From positions 1,178,001 to 1,242,000 of the forward strand of contig NBAY01000005.1 of assembly GCA_002794775.1 (NCBI GenBank): DNA of 64,000 nucleotides, read 5' to 3'. Below, piece by piece: positions 42,778 to 53,658 of the stretch. Each line of letters begins with the position of its first letter. Within the stretch, counting starts at the first letter, position 1. The notes under the pieces were generated by a model. That model searched no databases, had not been told where the DNA came from, and saw only the letters and a program-made list of their open reading frames with translations. The DNA comes from Porodaedalea pini (Eukaryota; Basidiomycota; Agaricomycetes; Hymenochaetales; Hymenochaetaceae). The position numbers and the translations under genes were made by a program.

Positions 42778-45700
42778 CTAAAGGTAAAAGGAGGGTGGTA
42801 AATCAGATAAAAGAGGCATGCTGTCGGGTGGCCGACGAAAAGAAAAATATGCAAATTTTAAAAGTAAAAGAAAGTTATTTGGGCGAAACCAATCAGAAAA
42901 TGTAATGGGAAGAGATCGTTGATGAAAAAGGCCATTTCGAACGAGCGCGAAGAAAGGGCAACAATTGAGCATATGATGGACATCATGTTTGACACATAGT
43001 GGATCCGGACAACGGGGTTCAAGGTTTCGGTTATGCAGATCAAGCGCGTTCAGCATTATACTGGCAGCGCGGGAAAGAACTGAGCGATGTATCTTTTTCC
43101 TTGGGGAAAGCTTCAGGAACGGATGGAGGGATCGCGTTGGGTAGAGGATGAATGAGGACGGCTCAAGGATGGAGCGATGTCCACAGAGGTTCATAATCCC
43201 GGCTTTCCAGTCTCGAAGGAGGTCAAGCTGTACTTGCGCATTCAGGTTGGGTAGGGAGTTCAGGATGACCTCGCGATCAGGTTTGGTAGCAGCATCTTTT
43301 GCGAGTTTATCGGCTTTAGAATTGCCCAGCACTCCCCTATGAGAGGGGAGCCACTGTATAGTGATGTGTGAGGCGACATGATGAAGGGCAAGAAAGATTC
43401 CACAAAGACGGCGGAAGGTAATTATGAATTCCGCGTGTTGAGTATCGTTGGAAAAGATGAGTTCGACACAATTAAGAGAATCCATAACGATATGGATGTG
43501 AATCGGTGTGAAGCATTTCGCCAAAAGGAGGGAGATACGATGCATGGCTGCGATGAGCGCTTCCTGCTCCTCGAACAAGATGTTCGATCGAGAGTGCACT
43601 GCTGAAGAAAAGACAGCAAGTTCCTTGTGATTGTGCATAATGATGAACCCATGGCCGCCGTTATAGGATCCGTCAGTGTTGGGGATGATGGAGCCATCTG
43701 TGAAAATAAAGTACTGGTAGGGGGGAGGATGTAAAAAGAAGGAATTGAACTTGCAAATAGCGTGGTTGCGATGAGCTGCTGGAGGGATAGGTGACATAAC
43801 TAGGCGAGAATGGATTTGTGTGAAGTTAGGGAAAGAGACTGATTTCGGAATGTTGACACCGGGAAGGAGGGTTGAAATTAAATATTGTCTAGGAACGGGG
43901 TCATGTTTTGAATGAGCGAAATATGAAAGTAGGAAGCGTTGGGAAAGGGATCAAATGAAAAGATTCAGAGGTGGACATGATAAAAACGATTCAGCGATTT
44001 CAGGATTGATGCTGCGCTGGAATATAGAATGAAAGAACTGGTTTTGGGTTGGTTGAAGAATGGAAGAAATGTATGGGGACTCAGGAAAAAGGACGGCGCC
44101 ATAAATAGCAACTGACCAAATCAAACCAAAGTATAAAGATCTGGTGTATTGAAAGTGTGCGCCATTTGAATGGTGAAAAAGGAAGGATTGTTGGTGTATG
44201 GTGGATAGGGCTTTGTTAGCATGGGCTTGAAAGTGAAGTTTGGGGGAAAGGTCATAAGAAAAAATTACGCCTAGCCAGGTAAGTTGGCGTGAAGGGAGAA
44301 TAATGCGGCTATCCGGAAGAGATAGCACCGCGTTGGATGAAGCTGGAGAATCTTGTAGAAAGGATCGAAAGGTAATAGACGCAGCTTGGCGATGCGGAAG
44401 AATATGGAGAAGTTCGATGGCATCGGGGTCAATGGAAAGGCCAAGGACTTGGAATTGGAAAGATAGGAATTGAAATTGGTTTCGAAGGCGAGTTAAATTA
44501 GTTGAAAGGCTGAGGGAGCGTGAATAGAGGAGATGGTCATCCATATATGCCAGTAAAGGGCGGTTTGGACCAAAATGAGTGTTATAGGCCAAAATGGCAT
44601 CTGCTGCAGCGAAAACTGAAATAAGGGGAGATAGGGGAGACCCCTGGGGGACACCTCTATTCGGCTTGATGAAAGGGGCGGAAAAGAAATTGTTGAAATG
44701 AAAGGAAATGGGTCTGTCTCTAAGCCAAACCGATAGAACGTGAATGAGATTGGGGTGAACATTAGAAAGGATGAGTTTGTTAAGGAGGCGATTATGAGAA
44801 ATATTGTCAAAAAATCCTTGAATGTCAACGGTAAGAATAGAAGTAATGAGATAGCGGTGGCGTTGCAGATGAGCTGAGACTTTCTCGCTGCTGTTCATAA
44901 TGAATGGCTGGGTTAAAATAGTAGAAAGTAATTCATAACAAGCGGTGAGAGAAGAACGATGTTTTCGACACCCATGTTGGGTGTCGGGCAGAAGGTTGTG
45001 TGATTCGAAAAAGGGTTGTAAGAAATTAAAAAGAACACGTTCGAAAAGTTTGCCGATAGTGTCAACCAATGTAATGGGGTGGTAAGCCCTGGGAACTGAA
45101 AAGTCGGAACGTTTGGGTTTAGGAATAAAGGTAATGAGCGAAGTTTTAAAAGATAAAGGAAAGTGGCCAAATTTAAGGCACAGAGAAAAAAGGTCGACGA
45201 AAAATTGACCGCGATGCTCGATGAGTAACACGAGGTGTTTGTATGAAATGTGGTTATTGCCAGGACTGGTTTCCTGGTCAATGCCTCGGAGCGCATCATG
45301 GATGTCGCTCATAGTAAGGGGCCTGAAGTCGCAGAGGGAGGGGAGCGGGATGACCTCTGGAGAAGACGTTAAGGAAGGGAAAAACGTCTTGTGAAAAAGG
45401 GACGCTTTATCGTCTTCAGTGAGTGTGAATGAACTGTTGGCCATGCGCAGCGCTCCTATGGGAGAGCAACGGCGAGCGGTACCCAGATACTGATTACGCC
45501 AGACCAATCTAGCATCAGATTGCTGGAGACGTGCACCGAAAAAGGCATTTTTGGCGTGGGTAAGTTCAATGTCGAGGCGTTTCCGTGAATCAGGTTGAGG
45601 GTTACAACAGTGTGCGCGATATAGTTTCGAGCATTCTTCCGACCACCAAGTGTTGGGGCCGAAATACAAGCGCGGTTTTCGTTTGGTAAGGAATGATGAG

Positions 45701-46605
45701 GCAAAATTGGAAAAGGAGTCTTGAAACGAAAAGAGGAGGTCGTCCAGCGCCTTAGGAGTATTTATGTTTTTTAGAGAGAAAGAAAAGGAATTGGACTCGC
45801 AGAATTCTGCGACGAATGTGGGTAAGTCCTGCGAACGGATTGAACGAAGGGCAGGTTGTGTCAGGGAGGTGATTACATTCACATCGAATGAAAAGGAAAG
45901 TGGACGATGATCAGACGAAATGTCAAGAGGGTAGCTCGAAATCGAAGTATGGTTCAGAAGGTGAGGGGAAAAGTCTTTGGAAGCGATGACAAGGTCGATG
46001 ATTGTTTTAGAATTGTTAGAGTGATTGAAATAGGTGTGTTGGTTAGAAGGGTTACAAACGACTAAGTCGCTGTCATTGAGCCAGTCAACGAAAGCTCTAG
46101 ATCGCGAGAAGTCAGCCGATTGGGCGGGAAATGACCAAAGTTCAGAATGCCAGTTAAAGTCTCCGGTGAAGATATTAGAGGGAAATCGAAGTGAAGGGAA
46201 AGGGTTTTCAAACTCATGTAGGCTTGGGGAATTATAAACATTCCAAAGTAAAAGAGGGGATAGGTCACCCCGAGAAATGGATATGATGCAGATATTTGGG
46301 GAAGGAGGGTCGGAGTCATATAAAGAAATGCGATGAATGATGCGTGGGTGTACCAGGGTACAACAATGCAGTTTTGCTGAAGGAGAAGGCCTGAAAATGG
46401 TATAAGGGGCTGAATTGCGAATCTGAAAAATGTGTGAGCCAGAAGCAGAAGTTTTAGAAGGGATGATTGAAGAAATGGTCGGGATTTCCTGAAAACAGAT
46501 AATATCAGGGGTAAATTGTGTGGACAAAAAGGAGCGTAAAAGAAAGTCGAAAGTAGGTTCAGAATTGTGAATATTGAGTGAAAAGATGGAAATTGTATCA
46601 GTCAT
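42778..46605 (-). pseudogene. LINE ORF2: endonuclease, reverse transcriptase, RNase H (one in-frame stop)
   Basis: The frame runs from ATG 46605 to 42778 (about 1275 codons), broken once by TGA at 43953-43951. Endonuclease motifs: SLNIHNSEPTFDFLL, PDIICFQE, FTGDFNWHS, SSDHRPLSF. Reverse transcriptase motifs: ILTVDIQGFFDNISHNRL, NRGVPQGSPLSPLISVF and the active site YMDD (more often YADD in LINEs). RNase H lies after the stop: FIFTDGS, FEEQEALIAAM, VMDSLNCVEL, SHRGVLGNSKADKLAKDA, then a CPDPLCVKHDVHHMLNCCP knuckle-like block. Reading TGA as the likely ancestral CGA (Arg) makes the polyprotein continuous. ORF2 starts 5 bases after the ORF1 stop (46611). Confidence 0.92.
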
Positions 46606-46610
46606 GAAGG

Positions 46611-48846
46611 TTAGTAGGGGGACCGGTAGTTGCAGCGAGCTGGACACTCTGATGACCTGGCACTGTGATTACCCTGGCAATTGATGCAGTGGGCAAAATG
46701 ATCGCATTGAAGGTTGTTAGATGCTGTGCATGGAGCGCATTTAGCGACATGCACCGCAGTCTGGTGGGGCTCAGAGCAGATTGCGCAGCGGGCAACTGAG
46801 CAACATTTCAAAGCGGGATGTCCCAGGCGATGGCAGTTGTCGCACTGGTTAATGGTTGGTCGAGCTTTCATCTCCTCGAGACGGCGGATGACTCCGAAGA
46901 CGGGTACTGATCTGTTGTTATGTAAGAAAAAGTGATCAAAACAGAGGCGGGAGTCGTCTTTGAGGACCACCGAAACGTTGCAGAAGTCTCATTGATTGAG
47001 CCTTTCGATGGATGACATGAACCAAGGCGGGAACATGAATTCCTGGCCTTTGAATTGTGGGAGAGAAGAGATCTCCTCAATCAGATCTTTTTCAGAGTAG
47101 ATGAGGTTGGTGTCCTTGTCGTAGACTGGGACTCCGGGGATAACCATTTTAAACTGGGGCGACGGCATGAATGCCTTCGCTCCAGAGATGTTGATTATGC
47201 GGTTGAGTTGAGTAACAAGCGAGCTATACTGGGCATCAAAGTCAGTGCGGATGTTAGTGAACGCGACCAACAAGTTGCTGTTGGAAGTATATTCCACATT
47301 TAGGATGACGAGATGTTTGAAAAGCGGATTGCCCTTAAGGCCAGCGCGCACTGCGTTTTTAACAGAAAGAGGGGACGGCTGAACGGCAAGGTCGCCCGGG
47401 AGTGAAAAGAAGATGCGGCGGACGTTGCGAACTCGAGTGTTGACCAATCCGTTAGATCGATTAATGGGGACTGTTGAGACTTCTCCTTGGGGGTTTTGCT
47501 CCGTGATTCGAACTACCTTGGTAGGGGTAGCCTTGGGTTTTCTCTGGGCGGCTTTAGCATATGAGACAGTGGTGAAACCGTCCTGGTCAGTACCAACGGC
47601 CTCGACCAGCGGATAATAAATTTTTGTTTGGGATCCGCGAGGAGCGTTATGTTCTGAGTGGGCATAACCATCAGGTGCAATGATAGTACCTTCGGTCGTC
47701 ATACGGTAACCAGAACCCGGGACGCAGGTTTTAGTGATAGCAGATGCATATTCTGTTTTTTCCGTTTTTTGGGGTTGGGACGCGCTGTTTGGTGATGGGG
47801 GCCGGGGGGGGAAACCTAGGATCATGAACGAAACGAACTCCGATAGGGTCCGGTAGAATTTTATTCTGTTTATTGGAGTTAGTGTTAATGGAAACGGGTT
47901 GGCGAACTGAAGAAGCTGGGACGTCCGAAAGCTGTTTTTCAATTTTGTTAGTTTTTTCCGAAATAGACGTTACAACTGCTGATAAGTGCTGAATGGACCT
48001 GGACATAGCGTGCATAGTGTCAGTGATTTCCTGATCGCGGATGGTCTGGCTGTTGACATAAATATTTTCAAAAACGTGTTGAAAGGAAGGTGAATGAATG
48101 CGGTAAGTGGAATGAAAAGCTTCCAGACCCTCGTTAGCCGAGTTCTGGAGGGTAGTCTTGTCGTCCAAAGTATTGGATTTATTGATCCAAGATACCAGAT
48201 TGGAGCCGATGTTAGCGAGAATAGACCCGGCACGAACGGGATCCTCATGCCAGGGCTTATCCAAAGACCATGTGGGTTGGGAAATGAGTGTGTTAATCTT
48301 ATCGACGGTTTCCTTAGTAAGATCTGCGAAGGCAAGGTTGACCTTTTCGGAGATGGCCGGATCCTCCTGCACATCGATATCGTCCATAGCGTTGTCGACC
48401 TGAGGGGCTTGACTGGGGTATTCGTCCGGGATGTACAGATCGTCGTCCATAGCATCGTTGTCCACTCGGGCAGGGGGCGGGAGTGACCTATGTTCCTCCT
48501 CGGAATTCGAACGTTTAAGTGTGTTCTGCGACTCGATATCAGGGGTAGGAGGGAGGTCTCCCTGTTTGCGAAGTTTGGCGGCATGTTCATCTGCCTCGAC
48601 ATCGGGTGACCAATTGGCACGATTCGCTTGTACCTGAATGCAAACGGCGTCGTTGTGGTTGTAGGTCTTGTCGCGACCACAAACGGCACATAGTTTGGCG
48701 GCCCCACTAACACACTGGCGACTGTGAAAGGGGAGATCCTGTTTACACTCCCCACACTTGGTGGGGTCCTTGGGATTAGCAAGGGAACGGGAAGACTTGG
48801 TCTTGTGTAGAGATGCTTTTGCCCTGGTCAACATACTGTTGTCCAT
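46611..48846 (-). pseudogene. LINE ORF1 (gag-like, zinc knuckles), frameshift and stop
   Basis: Starts MDNSMLTRAKASLHKTKSSR at 48846. An N-terminal Cys/His cluster (CGECKQDLPFHSRQC, CAVCGRDKTYNHND) is followed by a polar, partly coiled region, an RRM-like segment (RRIFFSLPGDLAVQ ... KHLVILNVEYTSN) and C-terminal CCHC knuckles (CDNCHRLGHPALKC, CAICSEPHQTAVHVAKC, CINCQGNHSARSSEC). A run of eight C residues (47804-47811 on the plus strand as G8) shifts the frame: with seven the product reads on through PRPPSPNSAS. A TGA at 46991-46989 then interrupts ERLNQ/DFCNVSVV; CGA would restore it. Nucleic-acid binding is the family role. Confidence 0.85.
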
Positions 48847-48911
48847 GACACAGAGAGAAAAGGAGTTGTCTGAACGATTTTCCCACGATGGATGATGATG
48901 GTAGAAAGAAA

Positions 48912-48922
48912 GTGCTTTGACA
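48912..48922. repeat. LINE target-site duplication, right copy
   Basis: GTGCTTTGACA, identical to 42624-42634; marks the 5' junction of the minus-strand LINE. Confidence 0.9.
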
Positions 48923-49170
48923 CGCGCGACTCGTCTCTCGTCTGCTCGTGCACTGACTCTAGATCTGATGTCTAATTTACTCTAAAGACAGGCATGAAGC
49001 GCACCTAGGTGTCGCAGTGCTCATTAAAGTCAAATGTGAAGAATATAATATATACAAATAAAATAGCGACATGTTATAACAATTTTTCTAGGAACCCGAA
49101 TGTCCATTATAAAATTACATATCTGGGAGCAACGAAAGTCAACCTTCCAACCTTGCGCCCCGGCCCTTTC

Positions 49171-50977
49171 TTATTTTCGGTCTCTGCCACTTTCACATTC
49201 GTTAGTATCCCGTGTACCTTTCACGTCACTGTTAGCCTCGTCTGAAACTTTTGCGTCTGGACTCGGTAAGCGTATGCCGACAGGTATATCAAGAACATGT
49301 GCAGAGTGCGACGCAAAACGTTGCGATGATTTGGGGATGCGTTGGAGGCGGGAAGAAAACGAGCGGGGAATGGTGCGTCTACTGGTGGGCGAATCGTGCG
49401 TCGTTTGGACCTGGCCATTGACGATCATAGTTCCAGCACGGTGAGTGACATGTTCAGAACTGAGTATATGGAATGGAAGGACTAAAAACTGGACATACAT
49501 TAACAGCAACGTGAACTCCGCCATGGCGATTATCTCTCCCGGAAAAAGTGAGCGCGCATTCTCGATTTTGCCCTTGGCTGTGAAATCGTGGAGCAGCAGT
49601 GCCCCAGCTCTGACCGAGTGCCGTAGTCGGTGACAAACCAGAATCCTTGTTTTTGACGCTCAAGAACCCGTTTCTGCATATGACGATGAGTAGAGTCATC
49701 CAAAGACCATGGTTCGAAAACGACGTACATGGTGACGAAGAAGCTAATGACATAGAGCTGTCCGAGTACAGCTTGGAAGAGCAGGAACCAGGATGACGTC
49801 TTGGCGGACCTGAAGTAGATAGCGATAGTGATAACTGCACACAAGCATGGAGGGAATGCCGCCTCCCAGATGATCGCGATGAGTACATGTAGCATCTGAG
49901 AGCAGTAAAGACATCAGTGAATGTCAGTGTTGGACAAGATATACACCGGACTTTACGGAAGCGTCGTGACACAACGACATTTCGAGATCGAATGAGGTAT
50001 GTAAACACTTGTCGCACATGGTCATCAAGTACTGGGATGATATAGGAGAAGAAAATGGAGCTTACAGATCCCTGTGAGCAAAGCATCAAGCACTAAAGCT
50101 CGCTGTCAGAAAGAGAGAGTGGGTTGAATACCTCAAACTCACAAGTGGGGATCGCTAGGGATGCAGTGACTTTAAAGAAGAAAGCAATTGAGCAAGGTTG
50201 TACGGGTTGATTTAAATAGGTTCTCAGGCTTACAAACGGCGCTGAAATCAAAGACCACCCCGGACGGTGCGAAAGAAGGAGAGAGGGAAAATGCACCGAC
50301 CGTGAAGACGATCGACATCGCAGCGGAGGCAGCCATCAGCAATATTAGACAGATCTACGACAAATAGCTGAGCAACTTGTGTGCATCGCCAAGTCAATGG
50401 GAGACACAAACGAGTAGATAGTTATTACGGTTGGTAAGCTGAAAACCCCCCGGATAAGCCAAGGATTAAAACGTTTCTGATAAAAAGACGTACGAGCCAG
50501 CACCGCCATATTAGAAATCCTTGTACAGGTTCTGAGAGTATAGTATTCTGTAGCAGGGTGTTATAGTTCATATTCATGTTCCGGAAAATTAGCGCTTACG
50601 AGTACTGGCTGTAGCTTCGTCAACCAATGGATCTCGATTGACTCGGGCAACTTCCCCCAATTCACCACCAAAGCTATCCAGACATCGTAAAAGCTGAAGG
50701 TTGTCTGCAGAATCGTCAAGACAAGCACATAGCCTGCCACTACCTTCATCAGTTTCCTATCCCTAGGCAGCTTTGTCGCCGCGGTTCCGCGTCCCGAACC
50801 CGGTCCATTGTCACGATACGCATGGAGCGCGCTGGTCATAGGAGTGCTGGTGTACGACCAGAATGTTATAGCTTGGCCGATGATGACGCCCGTCTCGACA
50901 GACTGCAGCAGCACCATCATAAGAGCTGGGCCGATGTAGCCGTCGATGTCGTTAGGGAATTGAAACTCATCAGACAT
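49171..50977 (-). CDS. DUF6534 multi-spanning membrane protein
   Basis: Starts at ATG 50977 (MSDEFQFPNDIDGYIGPALM); exon 1 ends at 50600. Later exons supply SEPVQGFLIWRCWLLTNRN, ICLILLMAASAAMSIVFT, and the family hallmark SMLHVLIAIIWEAAFPP followed by LCAVITIAIYF and LLFQAVLGQLYVISFFVT, then a polar tail rich in Ser/Arg. The series of hydrophobic helices and the conserved end match the DUF6534 family, abundant in Agaricomycetes and of unknown function. Exact boundaries of the middle exons (50100-50450) and of the last two exons are uncertain, so the protein length is not given. The stop at 49171 belongs to the tail frame ending ECESGRDRK. Confidence 0.72.
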
Positions 50978-51350
50978 TAGTGCGGGCGGCGAGGTAAATA
51001 CGTTCAGCTCATGCTCGAGACGACGCCCTCGTCGTCACTCGAGCTTCCGGGTGAAACGTTGGGTTCAGGTGTCAAGCAGATTTTCATCGAACATTTTTTC
51101 ACGAAGGCAACAATAAAATGGTTTTTAGCTACTTCAAGTTAGCCGGCGATCCATCAATTCGCGCGATCATCGTACGTAAACAACGCGTCAACAACGCGCC
51201 AGCGCGTAAAGAATAAGAGAGATCTACAGGATACTGAGCGCAAGACATTGAGCAGGACCTTTTTTTGCTCTATAGTACAACTGGAAGCTGAGATGATGAA
51301 ATGATGACGTGAAAGAAAAAGGCAACAAAAAACGTTCGAGCAAGATGCAA

Positions 51351-53658
51351 TTACAAAGATGTCTTCCCCCGAGGCTCGAAGGGCAACAACAACGCGATGA
51401 GCCCTGCCACAAGGAACAAAGCACCTGAGATCCAGATCGGCACGGATGTGGTCAAATCGGCATATAGCGCTATTATAGGAGCCTTCGACAATAACCAAAA
51501 ATGAGTGTCGAAAAAGATCAACTGGAAACGTCAGGAACCTTACCATCACTCCAAAGATGCGGTTCGCAGTCGCGGCGATTCCGTTGCCTGTCCCTCTGTC
51601 TTTCGTGGCGAACAACTCTGGTGTCACGGCGTATAGAACTCCATACATGACCTGGAAAGAAGTAGATAATGAAGGTTCAATGGGTAAAGAAGAAATTTAC
51701 GGACGTTACTAGTAAAGCTATATCCGCAATTCCAGCCCAGGAGAGCATCCGATGTTCGAGCCGTCGTGCTCAAGAAAAGGAATACGCCAGTCAAAACTGT
51801 CAGAGTGGCGATTAACGAGCCTGTACAAAAGAGAAGAACGCATGCTATGCACGCTATACCTGTCGAGATGGCGAGGGTCCCTTTTCTTCCGAGATGAGGT
51901 AGTTCGACGGCCCAGCCGGCAAGCAGCGCACCAGGAACGCCGATCACGCTGAGAATCACTTGCTAGCTGGGACATTAACTCTACGTAGGTGTCTTTGATA
52001 TTGCATTGAACTCACGTTTCGATAAGTAATGTACACTGAGCCATCGCCGAAATCGGCACCGCGGGTGGCCAGACTAAGCACTCTCAGATTGGCTTATGGA
52101 AAAGATGAACAAGCACTCACAAATAAGTGACGAAGCTGTTGTATCTGAGATAAATGCAATTCAACGTCTGGCTTCTCGACATACTGAACGAGCAAATACT
52201 CACAAAGGAAATGCCAACCCGATCAGCGCTAAGTCGTCCAAGGTCAGAATGATGCCTAGGAGAAGGTAGCAAGAGAGCTGCGGCTCACCCCACAATGTAA
52301 TGAGCAGACTCGTACTCCATGCGAGCTTTCGCGTCGCGAATAAAGCCTTCAAATGGTCCGCGTTGAATTTCTCCAGTTTCCTTCTTGCAGCCGCACGCGC
52401 CGAGGTGTCCAATTTTCCTCCTTCTACGAAATCCTCGCGGGCCTTCACAGCCTGAAGATGCTCAACAGTAAGTGTGCTCGTCACTCCGTTGTACGCAGCA
52501 ACCTTATGCACGACGGCGACGGCCTCCGCATCGCGACCCCGGCCCATGAGGAACTTGGGGCTCTCGAATAACTTGAAGACAAAGAAACGGATCACCCAGA
52601 GAACAAACATCGCGCCGCCCATTGTAAAGAGGAAGTATCGCCATCCTTGATTCTCTGAGCGTGGACAGGTCGAAGCCGTGGTAGGGCAAGAGAAATTCGC
52701 TATGAGAGGCCAGGCGATCTAAGCGGCAAATCAGATTGCATAAATCTCAAACGATGCGTCTGAGTATACCAAGCTTCCGATGAGCTGTCCGAATGCCCAC
52801 CATATGGACAGGACCGTCAGTAAATACTGATGACTACCAGGGATAAACTCTGCAGCAGTTATGAACAGCGAGAAGAAAGTAGGCTACGAATACGCGTACC
52901 TAGAAATACGGCAGAATCAACGGGAAGATTGCCGCCAACTCCTACGCTCCATAGAGCAGCGAACCATGTCAAAGCAACATAATTCGGCGAGCCACCTGCT
53001 GCTATCGCAAATATTGCGGTTATAAGCAGCGTGATGTTAAACGACCATCTTGAAAAATATGTTTGTAACTCATTTTCTCCTAAATGAAAGTACTGAGGAT
53101 ACCTTCGCCCCCAGATATCGCTTCCGAGTCCCCAGAAGAAGGCTCCTGCGAGCAATCCTATATTTTGTCCAAGCTTCAGGAATGGACCTTGAAACTTGAA
53201 CTCGTTCACGACAGGATCGAGAATAAGGCCGGTGACAATCTGAAGTTTCGCTTGTCAATGGCTCTAAGATTGTGAATTTGGGGGACCGATCCGGACATAC
53301 AGGCCAAAGGTTATCTCTAAAGATCGAATAAGTAAAAATTCCTTAATATTCAGGTCAACACTAACGCGAACCAACCAAATCCAGCTACGACAAAGAGATA
53401 CCACTTAGAGTAAAGAATATAAGTACACGCAAAAGAAATTTTGTATCAAGGCTCACCTGATATTTCCCCATCCCGATCTCCTGAATCGCATTGTTTCAAT
53501 ATGCGCGCCTTGGCTTGGTAGACTGGATCTAAACTGCCGTCCAAAAGGTCAAGTGTTTCATGGTCCTTAGCGCTCGACACGCTCGGAGCTGTGTACGATC
53601 CTTCGGCTTTGCCATCCTTCGCGTCCTCGTCGCGGTGGAACGACTGCAAAGTTGACAT
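51351..53658 (-). CDS. MFS transporter (SV2/sugar-porter-like), one apparent frameshift
   Basis: Starts at ATG 53658; stop 51353-51351; about 12 exons. Blocks in order: LDPVYQAKARIL, AIQEIGMGKYQ, WYLFVVAGFGWFA, FKFQGPFLKLGQNIGLLAGA, FFWGLGSDIWGRR (the A-motif loop), FNITLLITAIFAIAAG, WSVGVGGNLPVDSAVF, IPGSHQYLLTVLSIWWAFGQ, WRYFLFTMGGAMFVLWVIRF, ESPKFLMGRGRDAEAV, SLLITLWALIGLAFPLYNSF, VILSVIGVPGALLAGWAVEL, VMYGVLYAVTPELFATKDRG, PIIALYADLTTSVPIW. These fit fungal MFS proteins of the synaptic-vesicle-2-like group; substrate unknown. In exon 1, near 53494-53496, one extra A in TTGAAAC shifts ILN(N)AIQEIG out of frame; removing it restores the family sequence. Confidence 0.85.

Larger units (their letters stand above)
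42635..48911 (-). mobile_element. Near full-length LINE (Tad1/I-like, with RNase H), 6277 bp
   Basis: The element lies on the minus strand: 5' end at 48911, 3' end at 42635, flanked by an 11-bp direct repeat. It has ORF1 with zinc knuckles and ORF2 with AP-type endonuclease, reverse transcriptase and RNase H. The 5' leader is only 65 bp, so slight 5' truncation is possible. The 3' end (reads ...GCAGAATATTATAAA) has no long poly(A). Three lesions prevent a full protein set: a one-base shift in a C8 run in ORF1, an in-frame TGA in ORF1 and one in ORF2. The clean target duplication and few lesions suggest a recent insertion. Confidence 0.93.
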
